This document shows, piece after piece, positions 49,501 through 62,803 of a DNA stretch of 64,000 bases. The stretch comes from Parus major (taxonomy: Eukaryota > Chordata > Aves > Passeriformes > Paridae). Below the pieces are notes generated by a model. It made no database searches and was not told where the DNA came from. It was given only the letters and a program-made list of their open reading frames with translations. The stretch covers positions 32,351,950 through 32,415,949 of the forward strand of contig NC_031799.1 of the NCBI RefSeq assembly GCF_001522545.3. The letters run 5' to 3'. Numbering within the stretch: the first letter of the stretch is position 1; the number at the start of each line of letters is the position of its first letter. Made by a program: the position numbers and the translations under genes.

Positions 49501-52500
49501 TTCCAGTGTGGGGTGGGTCTGGAATGAGATCTGTGCCCAAAATTCACACCCAAGATAATTCTGATCTATTCTATTTTCTCTTACCTATGGACATTTACAG
49601 CTCCACTGTTCTTCACCATACATCTACTTGTGCTTTATTCAAAAAGTCAACACAAACAAATTAGACAGGTGAGTCTGCATTTTGTTGGGTTTTCTCTGCA
49701 GGAGGAAAAGACCCATTTATAACAGCAAATCTGACTCTCTGATTCCACTCACACAGAAAAAAAATTAATCAGAATATGTATCAAATTAAGAAAAAATCTA
49801 GAGCACATGTGCGGCCTTTGAAGTATTGTAATGAATGACAACTGTTTGACTGATTTGAATGGATGAATAATGAATTCCCAGGGCAAATGATCCTTTATTT
49901 ATGTCATAATGCATAAAAGAGAACTTTTTTTTTAACTTACCTTTTTGTTTTGGCATGGAAAGCATAGTATCTCTTAAACAATCACTGTGTGACAATGCCT
50001 TGGTAGTGGTGTTTGGAAAGGAGTGTTTGAACCAATACTCAGAAGAATGGATGTTATAGAGTTAAACATCATAAAGCATTCTGTGGTTCTTATTATGCAA
50101 GAACAGTATCATGTTATGTCAGGCAAAGGCATAATTTCATTGATTGAATGGGAATATTTAAAGTGATTTTTTAATAAATACCATAGAAATTTATTTTCAC
50201 GTTTGTCTGGATTGCAATTTCAATTAGTGTTTTGAAGCAGAATTTTGAGAAACTTTCATGCTGACCTGTATTTGTAAAACATAGTACATTTCTGCATCTA
50301 TTCTATGTGTTTGTAATTATTATGATTATACCATGTGCTTTTCAAGGTCCAATATAGTTTTCAATATGGATACAACTTTTTACCACACACATTTCTCATA
50401 ATGTATTTCATGCATACCATACCAGATTTTAAAGACTGAAGAAAATAACAGATGCAATTCTTAGAGGTATTTAAGCTCATTTGAAGAGTTTGATTTTGTA
50501 TTATGTAAAGAACATGATGTTTCCTCTGCTAAAGTTTTAACAGTATGAAGTCATTCCCTTATCTAACCCCAGAATCAGAATCCTAGTTGTCTAAACAAAG
50601 TTAATGGTGTTACTCAAGCCATATCCAGAAGGGGAGTCTCTTGGGGTGGCAGGAGCAGTTTTGCCTGAGCTTTTAAAAGCCAGAAAATTATGCCTTATGT
50701 ACCTTGGTCCATTTTTCTTATAATAAGAGAGAAATACAATACCATTCTGTCTTTGTAACATTTTCTTTACTGAAGAACTTCAGAGTATGTCAGGTAAAAC
50801 AAATTGCTAAGAAGTTATTGTAATGAGAATTGATTTAGGACTGTCAGTCCTTTTAAAGAAGTATAACTTCTTTAATCACTGGCTGCAATTCTTGGAGTAA
50901 ACAGAAGACTGTTAATTACATTTAAAACAAACAACCCCCCCACCTCCCAGCTCCTAGCTTCTACAAATGCCATTTTCATTTTTGTTTTGACTTTACCACT
51001 AAGCAGAACTTGGCTGACATTCTGCTATTTCTAATATTGCTTGCTACAATCAGAGCTGCTAACTAGCAACACATGGCATGAGAGAGAAGCCTCAGGAAAA
51101 CAGTGACAGGGTTTTTGCCTTAGTGATTTGGGAATGTCTGTCACTTTGCATACTTTTGACCTAAATATTTTTTGATAGTTGTCACACATCTCTCTCTCTC
51201 CTACAAGTCTGTAAACCCCCATGCTGAAATAAATGCGCTCACATGTTCAGATGAGCTGCCAGTCACATACTTGCATAAAATAACAGAGCACCAATATAGT
51301 GCCCAGTTCTTAATGTGGTAATTAGCTTGCTTACTAGTCCAGGGGAGAACTGATACTGCTATGAAGCCAAATTTCATATGGACATAGGGAACTTACAAGA
51401 ACCTGACTACAGTGCAAATAGAATGAACCAAGAACGAAGGAATTCAGTAAATGCCTGAAGATTACTAATTTTATCCTAAATGTGGATATTTTGTATGTGT
51501 CTTTGCTTGAGAAAGAAACAAAAAGATATCATAATTTCAGTGCTCCTGCCACATCCTTGGTGTTATTTCAGTCCCTCCTAAGTTTTAACAGGACATACTG
51601 TAATTTATACCATAGAGCTTTTCTTACATACCATTTTTCTTATCTGTGCTGGAGGCATAACACAGAATTTTGGGATGACTTAATGTTAGACAGATGAGTG
51701 TGAAATTAGTCTTCTACTTTTACTAAAAAAAAAAGCATTCACCAAGTTCCTGTCCTCCAGACTCCTTTTGAAGAAATATAAAAATAAATATATAAATATA
51801 TTTCTCGAGTATGTGGGTCTTTCATTGTGTATTAAAAAAACCCCAGCATTTCAGTAAATCTTCTATAGGGTCTAATGTATACCTCTTAGAAACACATGGA
51901 ACTGCAGTTGTTCCAAGGAGTCTTAATAGGGTGATAGTATTCGTTAAATAAGGAGAGCTGACCCTATTGTGTCTGGGTTATAAAATAGCATTCTCTTTTT
52001 AAGACACTACATATTTTCTTATGCATGGGCTTAATTCCTCTAGGATAGGTTGCTACTAAATATTAGTTCCTTCTACTACAATTTGGAAGCAAAGAAATCA
52101 CTTGAAGGGATCAAAATATATAATATAAAATATATTAATTACTCCTACTTACTTCATTCATTTTTAAAAAGAGATGCTGAGTTAGGTAAACCATGAGAAT
52201 GAAGCACATCAGCTTACTTTTAAGTTATCTAATGATTCTCAAATTTTTCCCCTCTTGATATGTTTACACTAAGTTAATGTTCTTGAAATATACTCAAAAT
52301 ATTGTATTAAAAACATCTTTAATTACAAGTCTGCATTCTCAAAATGAGAATACATAATGTTTTCTCATTTTAATGTTTTAAAGTTGACATGGTAGAAGTT
52401 AAGGGAAAACAGCATCTGCATACTAGTAATATAAATTTTTGACTATATGGTCGAACTGATTTTCACTTCTACCACTCAGAACTCAGCTAGAGTTAACCAC

Positions 52501-54335
52501 TCTATCTATTTTGTTGGATTCCAAAGCCTGTAAAAAATTCTGTGTAAAAGTTGGTCCAGTAAATGTGTAGCTTGCACTTAAGTAATATATAATAAAATAA
52601 CTGAGTCTTGCAGGAATTCCAGAGTCTGTTAAATCAGTCAGGGAAGGGGAGTTCAGTAAATATTACTTCACATGAGATGCTGCAGTGCAATGCTTTGTAT
52701 TGTGTGTTAGGGCAGTATTTGTAGTATTTTTTGTAGTATAGGACGAGGAAGAGGCAAGAAAACCCATGGTGGGGAATGGGGAGTGCATATGTGTGCTTGC
52801 AAATGGTGGGAATGAAACAGGGAAACATTTCTGATTTATCTGTGCATTCACCACTCTCATTTCTGTCAGAAATTTATTATGCTATTGTGAATTAATATAG
52901 AAAACTGACAAAATCATCTCCTCAACTAATGTAAGTAAATGAGAGGACCTGTTGTCTTATCCTGGAAAGAAGAAGGAGCTGAAGTTAAGTGAGAATGTAA
53001 GAAGACTTCCCAAAAAGGATAGGAAAAAAAATGAGGATTTGAAGCCTGAACCAAGTTTTAATTAAATAGTTTTATTCTTTTTACTAGTAAAAGGTTCAGA
53101 AGTTTGGGTAAACCTGAAATTAAGCACCTGCTACTTCTTCTGTTCTAATGGGAGATTGTTCTTTTACCTTGAACAGTCATGAACCCTTTTTTCAGTGATC
53201 AGTAAAAATACAGGGGCAAATTTGAGAGTTTTAGCCTGTCTGTTTTTTTCACCTTGGTACTGTTGAGCATTCCTGGAGGGATAAAGAGTGGCCTAAGCTC
53301 ATTCACTTCGTAGTTCCCAGTTGCTGAGCTGATGCCAAAGTACAGGCTCTTTGTGTTTTCATTCTGTAAATACAGCTACCTTGCTGTGATAAAGCTAAGG
53401 CACAAACCCTTTCTACATTGGCTCAGAATACTCTTGTTTGTCCTGTGCACATGTTCAAATGTTGCTGAGCCAATGTCTCTGTCTGGTTTGTTTGACATCA
53501 AGGCACAGACTCTTTACAAAGTTTTGACTAAGTAATTACTAACTGGGATGATGTCACAACCCTTTTCACTCACTGGATAGCCAGAGCCTCTTTTTCTAGT
53601 AGCTTGATGTCAGGGGATGTGATTTAAACATGGGAACCATTTTGCACTGGTAAGCTGGTTTGCTGTCAACAGTGAGACTGCTGTACAGGCTCCCATCTCA
53701 AAAACAAGGAGATCCTACCAGAGCATTTCTGTATTTTTTGTGTTACTGGCTAGCATTTCCCACATGTCACTTTGATTTCTCTGCTTAGGCCTCTCGTGTA
53801 GGATTACTGGCTCAGAAACCTAATTTTATTCAGCTGGTATCAAGATCTAGTGAACAAGTAGACTCAGTTGCCCCCAATATGACAGAGCTGGCCTCAAGGC
53901 ATAGGTTTCACTGTACAGTGTTTGATGTGCTACGCTAGCACACTTGGACACAGACATCTTCAGCTGCACATGACAGGAGTTCTTCAACTATTCTGTATTT
54001 CATGTGTTACAGAGAGCTTTATCAGATCCTGAGGCTGATAACCAGCCAACCCTGTTGCCACTCTCTGACAGGTAACTGTGGATTTGGAATAAATCTAATA
54101 TTTAAAGTTTCAATACCAACAGATGGATCCTCTACATTCTTCTGTATTTTTATGGTTTCATATTTTTCGCAACTCTGCAAATGAAGTTCAGTGTTCGAAT
54201 GGATCTACATGCTCTGACACCAGCTGTACCCATAGTGCATCATGTCAGAATCAATATATGCATCACATATGAAATTTCATCTGTGGAAGAGGGAAAGGTT
54301 TTAAAAGAAATCTAATTTAAAACAATGTGGTTACC

Positions 54336-54386
54336 ATGGCAGTAGTGTGGGAAATAACAGATGATAAAGCTGGAAGAAGACAGCAG
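54336..54386 (+). other. Candidate initiating exon with strong donor, unproven
   Basis: An ATG in a good initiation context (ttaccATGG) opens 17 codons, MAVVWEITDDKAGRRQQ, ending exactly at a codon boundary before a consensus donor 'cag|gtaaga' at 54387. If unspliced, the frame closes 11 codons later. No TATA box or CpG-rich promoter is apparent upstream, and no partner exon is identified. The alternative is a chance coincidence of an ATG and a donor. Confidence 0.15.
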
Positions 54387-57275
54387 GTAAGATGTTTGGT
54401 TTTTACCAAAAACCATTATTAGTGAGCAAAAAGCTTACCTCAGTGTATTTTAATTACATTATTCCCTTTGACTCAGTATAGGTTGTACATGTACAAATAA
54501 AAGAGATGACAGAATTTTATTTGGTCAGAAAAGGAGCAGGGGCCTTGTCTGAAGAAAGCATTTTTTGCATCATGTTATTAAATGGAACACTTAATCAGCT
54601 TCTTTGCCAAAAGAAAACTTCCCATTATACTTATTACATATAAACTATATTAGAAGAAAAACTTAGAAGAAAACTGAAATGTTGTAATGCTGAATATACT
54701 GTCCATGGTTCATCTGTATGCTAGTCTAAGGTACAAAGAGCAGACTGACCCTTAATTTTAGGGCTGTGTGTTCTGGTAGGTTTGAGTTTCAGCGTTTGTA
54801 AACAACTCAAGCAATTCCCTGAATGGTTTTGTCAGTCAGATTTCTCCCTTGCACTTTTTCTGTGCTTTTTCCAGGTCTTGTATTATTTCATCCAAAACAA
54901 ATTACATCATGGAAAATAAGAAGTACTGTCCCGTGAAGCTGGTTTCAAAACATAGTTCACATTAACTTTGTATGAAATTACATAGGATTAATATAAATCT
55001 GTTCTAGATCTTACCATCTAAGTCTGTTTGGACAGATTTGTTTCCAAGTCTGCTTTGCTCAAAGGAGGCAGAAAAACTGGGAAGATTGTATATCAATCTA
55101 GTTAAAGCCAGCTAAACTGTGGTTTGCCTTCAGAGACACACAAAAAACAAAGTACTGCATGCTATCCTTGGTTTTACCTAAATGTGCTTCTATGGTAGTA
55201 CTATTTTTATACACTTGTTCCGAGCAGAATAGGTACTTGATTTTCTGTGTCAATCAAATGATAGTAAGACAGACCTTCAGCACTATCAACTTTTTGATAA
55301 GTTAGTGGAACTTACTGCTGATTTACCCTAGCCGAGGATCTGACCTTTGCCACCTTGCTGCACCAAAGAGAAAACATTCACCCTGTGAGAAGCTGGGACC
55401 AAGATACCTCAAAACAAAATGGGTAATGCTGTGAAGACTAAACTCTTTCTGACTTCTGTGGCATGCATCTCTATGTGTAGTCTCTCTCTGTTGCGTAAGT
55501 CATTTCTAAGGGGAGAATCATCACCCTAACAAGAAACCTGTGAAGTCTGCTCTAGGCTTGGTGTAGAACTGAACAAGAATTTGGATTGAATTTGACAAAA
55601 TAATCAATGTTTCTAAATATGTCAGAGAACATATGGTCATAATAAGATGGCATGATATAACAGAGGTGAGAGAAACCATAAATACACACTTTGGTGAGGC
55701 AGTGGTAGCATACCTTTTGGGTGTAAAGAAAGTATAGCTGTAGTATTTATGTTTAACCTTTCAAATAAATGCATTTTTTTAGTGTTCTAAAATTTGAAGT
55801 TGCCACCTTTTAGTCATTTTGTAAGCACAATTTATTAGCATCTGGCACCAAGGGATGCAGCAATAACCTACATGTGTAAAATACCAACTTCCCCTCCCTT
55901 TCTCAGAGGAATTAGAGACTAATATATGCAAGTAATATACTGTAGTGTATTTATTTATGCAAGCTGTATATAATATTAGTGTATTTATGAGTATCCTGTG
56001 AGCAAACCTTTGCCAGCATAAAAATCAATCCCAGTGGTGTCACATTTGGGAGATACAGTTTTTGTCATTTCAGGGAGTGTGTGGTAGGCCTGCTGGAAGT
56101 TCAGAATGTTTTCATGCTTAGCATAAGATAGGATTGTTCAGTTTGACTGTGGAGAAAGGAATAGAGCAAGCAGAGAAAGTAAGCATCTCGTATTTAAAAA
56201 GTGCAATTACAGTTTTTGCCTACAAGAGAGGTATTTTTATGTAGAAGGAATAGAACATTTGCCAAAAAGCAGAAAATATTTCTTCAGTGGTAGCTTGCTA
56301 AAAACTGCAGAGTGTGCACAGGTTTGCATGTAAAGGTGCTATTAAAGCACCTAAACTCATATACACGTGCAGAACGTACCCACCCAGCACCCTTTCTGTA
56401 GTTTGGAAAGCTCTTAAAGGATCCCAGTCATAATGGGACTTTGTTCACATGTTTCAAATAAATGCAATCACACTCGAAATCAAATGCTCAAGGGCATGTA
56501 AAGAGCTACTCCTGCACTGTTGTTGAAACAGGTAACAACAAAGGTTTCTTTTATTTCCTGATTATTCATTTTCCTACAACAAGTAAGCAACATATGTACA
56601 TTTTAAATGAGTGTACATAAAAAAAAAGGAAGTCAGGAATAACTGAAGCATTTAAGTAAGGGAATATCTGCGAGAGATAATCTGATTCAACAGAAGTAAT
56701 CTTTCCAGTTCTTACAGTATTTTTGTTATGGTTGAATGCTTTCCTTAAGGTCAGGTAGTGGACATTCTGACTAAAATGATTTTTTCGATCTTGGATGTTC
56801 AAAGCATAGAGTTAACACACATTTGGAAGCAGGGTCTAGAAAAACCACTTGATTTGTCAATCTCATCCCATGTAATTTCTGGCGACAGAACAGAAGATAT
56901 TGAATGAAAAAAGATCCATGGAACAGTCATGTGCTAGAAGACATTGGGTGGAAGCATCCTCCCAACAGACAAAGTCAGCTTCATTGCCTCTTCCCTTCCT
57001 TCTTTTGATTCTAAATAACTACACCTTTAGTTCTTTACATGTTTACCATTTCACCCCGCTTCATGATATTCTTTTGATAGACTCTTTGTGTTCCCTATGA
57101 GAATTCAACCTCCTCTGGTCCTGTTGCTCAGGAGCCTTGAAGTGATAGACAAATATTTTAACTTCTCTCAAAAGAAGATAGGAAAATGTATTACAGTTTG
57201 TAAAAAGAAAAACTGAAGATTCTTTGATGGAAAGATTATATGGTTTGATGTAATACACCATTTGAAAAATAAGAA

Positions 57276-57638
57276 ATGCTAGCTTATTCTCCAGAACAGA
57301 AGCTTAGTGCCTTTCTCATATTGTACAATCTGTGTGTTATGTTTTATGTAATATTAAACTTGGCCTATGTTTCTGTCGATCCTCTTGGAAAAAACCTTTT
57401 CATATTTGGAGAAAAGTCAAAGAACATAACAAGGCAAACAAGACTACTCCTGTCCTCTGTATCTGAGATTTTAGTGGATGATTATGTGTTCCAGATTGTT
57501 TTATTTGGGATTAAGAAGACAAGACTTGATCCATTCTCTCCTCAGGCAAAAGCTTCATGGCAGAGTTTATACGTGCGCTCAGTTTGTTTGAGGCTTTTTT
57601 TTTGTTTCCTATGTCATGAGTGTGTTACTGTTCAGTAA
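57276..57638 (+). other. Open frame of 120 codons with ATG start, unrecognised
   Basis: The frame runs from an ATG at 57276 to a TAA at 57636-57638. The translation has a hydrophobic stretch near residues 10-35, then a basic segment (KSKNITRQTR) and a cysteine-containing hydrophobic C-terminus. I recognise no family. At this base composition a frame of this length is expected about once by chance in the window. Confidence 0.12.
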
Positions 57639-57697
57639 TACTAAATTATCCTTAAAAATTAGGACAAACACTGTAATACACAGATTTTGAGAGACAG

Positions 57698-57737
57698 GCA
57701 ATGATACTTCAGGAATAGCAATGATACTTTAAGAGTA
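57698..57737. repeat. Two-copy 20-base tandem repeat
   Basis: The unit at 57698-57717 begins 'gcaatgatact' and is followed directly by a copy at 57718-57737 with a few substitutions, then a third partial 'gcaa'. Confidence 0.85.
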
Positions 57738-58345
57738 GCAAATATCACTATAGAGAAGTATGCTTGCTAGTGAACTTTTTAATTGAAAAAAAAAACCCTC
57801 CTACCTTCTATCTAGTTTTGAAACTTGTTCTTGCTCATTTTCTAACCACTCCATTTCATGCTTGGAAAATGCAATTTGTACTTGAAAATATGAGAATCTC
57901 TGCAGCTGCTGCCTGCCCTCCGAATTTTGAAGGTGACTGAAGGTACATGTTTATTCTCAGTGTATAATTTGGTATTCATGTGGACATCTCAAGAGACTAA
58001 TCCTGAAGGGTTTTAGTGGCAGGTGTGATTCCTTGGTCACTTATAGTATTGAAGGATATTGTCATACAAAAGCAGAAAAGGAGCTCAGAAAAGGGAGCAT
58101 GAGGTAGCCACCACTGTAAATTGAACAATCCTGCTGCATACCCTAGGCTGCCCAAAAGTCTCAAGCTACTTTGGCATTTAACAGTGTGCCCCCTCAGAGC
58201 TGGTGGACATCAGTTTTAAAAGGAAGATTCATCTCTTGGGGTAAGGTACATTTAATGTCAGTATGACACTTGGTCAAGTGCTAAGCTTCTTGCTTGCACT
58301 TTGTAAAGATGCATTCATTTCAGTGTAAGCAAAGACCAGCTAAGG

Positions 58346-58560
58346 TCATAGAATGACAGAATCATAGAATAAACTTAGTTAGAAAGGACGTACAAAAATG
58401 AAGTCCAACTCCTGGCCCTGCACAGGATTCCCCAAGAGTCACACCAAACGCCTGAGAACACTGTCCAAATTCTTCTTGAATTCAGACAGGCTGGTGCTGT
58501 GCCCACTTCCCTGGGGAGCCTGTTCCAGTGCCCAAACACCCTCTAGGTGAAGAGGGTTAC
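58346..58560 (-). mobile_element. CR1 3' fragment, minus strand
   Basis: The plus strand starts with the complement of the CR1 terminal octamers ('tcatagaatgacagaatcat') and continues with 'gtccaactcctggccctgca', 'caggattccccaagagtcac' and 'ccctggggagcctgttccag' before similarity ends near 58558. It is a short, moderately diverged 3' piece. Confidence 0.94.
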
Positions 58561-61500
58561 TATCTAACATAAGCCTCTTTTGATTAATGAGAATGCTGTG
58601 CTTTGTCTGCTAACAAGCCTGCTTCATGTGTAGCTTTGTTTTTTGGAGCAGGCAGTAATTTAGGATCAGGAACAAGAGCCACTGTTCAGCCAATGGAATC
58701 TTGTGTATATGTGTAGACTGATTTACATTATTTGACAGTTCAGTCTTGAAGTTTTCTTTTACAGTTATATTCCTTGAGAATCAGGCCACTTAAGACCCAA
58801 TCTGTTCATTTTCCCCTAAAACTTAGGTAAAAAACTCAGCTCTTATACAGATAGGTTTGAACCAGACATTTAATAACTGCTTCTCCTTTTGCATAAGGAT
58901 ATACAGCAAATGGAAGCTTTCAACTCTTTGCTTTATGCTGAGAAACAAGATCTGTAGTTCTTTCATGAACCATATCCCTAGAAACAATATTAAAATCAAA
59001 CACTGTCAAACATCTAATGTCCTATATAAACTGTGCAAGTTATTATTTTTGGGTGGGTTTTATTTCAAATTTTTTATTTCAAATTTTTTATTTTTAAATT
59101 ATTACTGTGATTTGCATAGGCACTTTGAGAAGCCTTCTTGGTTGTAACATGAAGGAATAAATTAAAAATATAAAGAAGCAGAGAGTAGCATATCTGATGA
59201 AAAATACCAGGAATCTCTGATTTACAACCAAAATAAATTAATTGATTGTGTCTATACTAGATGAGTTCAAACTGGTAGATAGTCTATTTTCTGCTGTCTC
59301 TTAAAAAAAATTCCAAATTTGAGAAACTGATAAATCTCTGTGTCAGTTTTTTAGCTTGGATATGGACTGTAAAAAAAGACAGCTTGAATACATTTTTATT
59401 GTGTTTAAATTTTGTGTTGAAGAGGAAAACAAGGAAAGTTACATTATAATAAAAATTTTAAATATTCATAATCTGTATTCATTATGAGTATTAGCATTAT
59501 TATATTTGTGGCATGCTTGGGTAAGGAACAATACAGGTACGCTTATATACTGTTTTAGAAGGAAAATGTGACTAATTCAGCTTATAATTTGCCAGGTTAA
59601 TTTCTAAAATACTGTAAGTGGTGTTTGGTTATAACCAAACCAAGGCAAAACTACTCAAATCTCTATTCAGGTAGGGGTTTTTTACTCAATATAAGGATCT
59701 GGTTTGATTTATTATTTAAAAATTGTCTTAAATTATTTACATTAGTCACATTTTGAAAGCAATTTTTTTAACTGTTGTTAGTAGTAACTGAAAGAGTACA
59801 ATAATTTTCTGATATTAAAAAGAGAAAAAAAAAGTTAACCCGAAAACTAATCAGTGTAAAGTAAAGGGAACATCAACTATGATACATGTAATATGTTCTC
59901 AAGGATAGTGAGATACATTTCTGTGTATCACACTTCACATAAAGGAAAAACATGAATGGAAGATAAATAAATATTCTGTAGACTTTTGCCCTTCTCTACT
60001 GAAAGATAATGCCCCTGTAACTTGGTATTGTACCCATAATTATTGATTAGCCTGCTCAAATATAGCTTCTAATCTCTTTACTCAGTGCATTCTCATATTT
60101 CAGTAAGAAAAGTAAGACTATTCCTTACTTAAAATAAGCCATTATAGGAAATTAATAATATTATCATACAGAATTTTTATAGATAAAATGTACATATAAA
60201 CCCCTGTTTTAAATAAATGGCTTGACTTTTTTTATTTTTTTTTTTACTTGTTAGTAATGTTAACATTTCCTTTGGGAAAATGCAGGAAGTATTTAATGGG
60301 AAGAAAGCTGTTCTGCAGGACAAGTACCAGATATCTGTTACTGGTTTCACTACTGCTTGCATGGTATAAGGGTTAATGAACCAACCAACATTTGTGCAAG
60401 ACTTTAGCATCTCATACTTGTAAGATCCTTATAAGCAAACTCTGTCTCTCTCATTTCATGGTGGCCAGCTGTATCAGCTCCCCTGTTCTTCTTGGAAGCC
60501 ACTTTTACCAATTTCTCCAGTGTGTTTCACTTACATCCTGAAGGTCCACAGGCTTTTTGTGTTGTAGAAGAGAGTCTGGCTTCAATTCTCCTGGTGTTTT
60601 TATTCCCTCATAGGGATAAATTATTTTCTGTTTAATTTAAACAGGAATTCACATTTCTGCTTTGATTCTGGAGAAGCAAGATAATATCAAAGAAAAAAGG
60701 TTTTTAAATAACAACTGAAATTAACTCAGTGATATTCTTCTCTGGTGTTATTTTGGTTTTTAGCTGATCCTTTTCTTCAGCAAGGAAGTCCCCAGGTCTG
60801 GAGATGTTTTTCCTGTCCTTTGGAGAAGGGCAATCAGCATGTCAAGGCAAGACTATAGGTGATAACAAAAGTCAAAAGGCTTTCATTTTGTATTGTCTTG
60901 ACCCTTTTGGGGTAATTTTGCTCCATCTTTCTTCACATGCTGATCTGTCATTTGATGAGCTGTGTTGGTGAGACATCAGAAAAATGGAGGGCTTTGCTTC
61001 CTTTTCATAATTCTGTGTCTGTCTCTTTCTGTCCACCTCCATTATCTGGTCTTCTTTTACCTGCCTCTCTGAATAACCAGTAGTTTTTTCCAGTGAAATG
61101 TGGATTTTAGTCTCCCTGTATAACCAATGTCCTCTTAATGGGTCCGGGTTAGTGTCAAGAGCCTTATATTTCCACTCCCTCCAGTTTAATGACAGTAATA
61201 ATCCACAACTGAAGAGTTTCCTTAAAATAACATCTTTTAAAAGCAGAAAGCAGTTACAAAAAAGAGTCACAGTCAAATGACCAAACACACTAACAAACAA
61301 AAGACTATAAAAACCTAGTCCTATTTTTGCATGACTGACTTCCAGGAGAAAACTACTCTCTTCACAAGCAGCCTGAATATAGCTCCAGAATATCTTCAGT
61401 CACAGTAAAAGTGACCTGGTGATGGGAATATGCCATGGACCTTCTGGTTGGGGTGAGGAAGTCAGCAAAATGTATTTTAATTAATCTGAAGAGTGGTCAC

Positions 61501-62159
61501 AGACTGTAGTCAAGGTCAGGGTGACCAGAATTTGATGCCCAGGAACGCAGCTAAAAATGTGAAAGGATGTGATGGGGCTTTAGTCAGCAGACATGAAGGA
61601 GTAGATCCCATTATGGGTGAGGAAAACAAACAGCATATGGATCCTTTACTGAAAGGGAGCAGATCTGGACATACTTTGGAAGCGAGTTGGGTTCCCATAG
61701 AAAGGAGCTCAGGAAAGCTTGCAGGGTAGCCTCCTGCTAGCACAAGAACATTCTGACCCAGTATGCAGATGTATCGAGAGATCAATTTGTCTGAGCAGAA
61801 TAGCTGTGACAGAGCTACAGTGACAAAATGCAATCCACAGGCAGGATATGGACATGGGGAAAAGCTACAGAAGAGAAGTAGAAAAGCATTACCTAGGCAT
61901 GCAACTTAGCAATTGTCTTTGGCTTTACTGAGGCAAAAATCAGCTCTGTAAGAAAACACTTCACAGCCTTAAGTGAAAGGATAACACATAGGATCTCTGA
62001 AGCCATTCAGTGCAGCACTGTGTTGTTCTACCTATTTATTACATGCCTGTACAGTCATATTTTCTGAGACTTTTTTAGCAGTTTAACAAAATTGTTAAAA
62101 CACAAGATTTAAGGGTGTTCCTATAGAATCTTGTTGGGGAAGAGTGTCAATAAAGATGT
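58561..62159. other. Unique AT-rich sequence, no recognised gene
   Basis: It contains a 14-base tandem duplication at 59061-59090. The segment 61490-61860 is richer in GC and CpG than its surroundings and is open on both strands for 78-105 codons, but no protein or repeat family is recognised. A minus-strand open frame at 60872-61300 starts at TTG and has no known motif. Confidence 0.5.
59061..59090. repeat. Two-copy 14-base tandem repeat
   Basis: The unit tatttcaaattttt occurs perfectly at 59061-59074 and 59075-59088 inside a T-rich tract. Confidence 0.9.
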
Positions 62160-62803
62160 TCAGCAGTAAAGTACTGGTCAACAGCCTGCCAAACATGAGC
62201 TAGTATGTGCCCAGATGGCCAAGAAGGCCCGTGGCATCCTGGCCACTGGCCTGGCCAGAAATCGTGTGGCAGCAGGACCAGGGCAGGGATTATCCCTCTG
62301 CGTTCAGCAGTGGTGAGGCCACACCTTGAATACTGCCTTTACTTTTGGACCTCTTACTCCAAGAAAGACATTGAGGTGTTGGAACACGTCCAGAGAAGAG
62401 CAGCAGAGCTGGTCCTGAGCACACATCTTTTAAGAAGTGGCTAAGGGTGCTGCAGAGGTTTAGTCTGGTGAAAAGGAGGCTCAAGGGAGACTTTTTTGTC
62501 CCCTACTGCTATCTGACAGAAGGCTGTAGTGTGGTGGTACTTAGTCTCTTCTACCAAGTAAAAAGTGCTAGGACAGAGGTAACAGCCTCAAATTGTGCCA
62601 CAGGAGGTTTAGACTGAATATTGGATATTTCACTGAGATGGGGGTCAAGCATTGAAATAGGCTTCCCATTTAAATGACGCGTAGATGTGACATGGTGTCA
62701 TGGTTTAATGGTGGACTTGGCACTGCTGGTCTAATGGCTGGACTTAATCTTGATGATCTTAAACATCTTTTCCAATCAAAATGATTCTATGATTCTGTGA
62801 GTC
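62160..62803 (+). mobile_element. CR1 fragment: RT C-terminus to 3' end
   Basis: Near the 5' edge the degraded ORF2 includes the block for VRPHLEYC (62313-62336), then [14 protein letters not shown] (about 62363-62404). The 3' segment ('ggaggtttagactgaatatt') follows, and the end has the diagnostic 'gattctatgattctgtga' at 62783-62800. Frameshifts and stops are present. It covers the same portion of CR1 as 28813-29435, but an apparent extra phrase near 62690-62735 repeats 'gtttaatggtggacttgg' / 'gtctaatggctggactt'. Confidence 0.94.

Larger units (their letters stand above)
43526..58345. other. Unique AT-rich sequence, about 14.8 kb, no recognised gene
   Basis: The longest repeat-free stretch in the window. 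It holds two short near-perfect inverted repeats (44189-44205 and 48429-48450), one candidate first exon (54336-54386) and one ATG-started open frame of 120 codons (57276-57638). No RNA gene or interspersed repeat is recognised. Stop codons are dense outside those spots. Confidence 0.5.

Noticed and set aside
49930..49985. Minus-strand open stretch followed by a GTAAGT donor
   Set aside because: The donor is good but the acceptor side has no pyrimidine tract, so it is a chance combination.
60872..61300. Minus-strand open frame of 142 codons
   Set aside because: It begins at TTG and has no recognisable domain. It is slightly longer than expected by chance but without other support.
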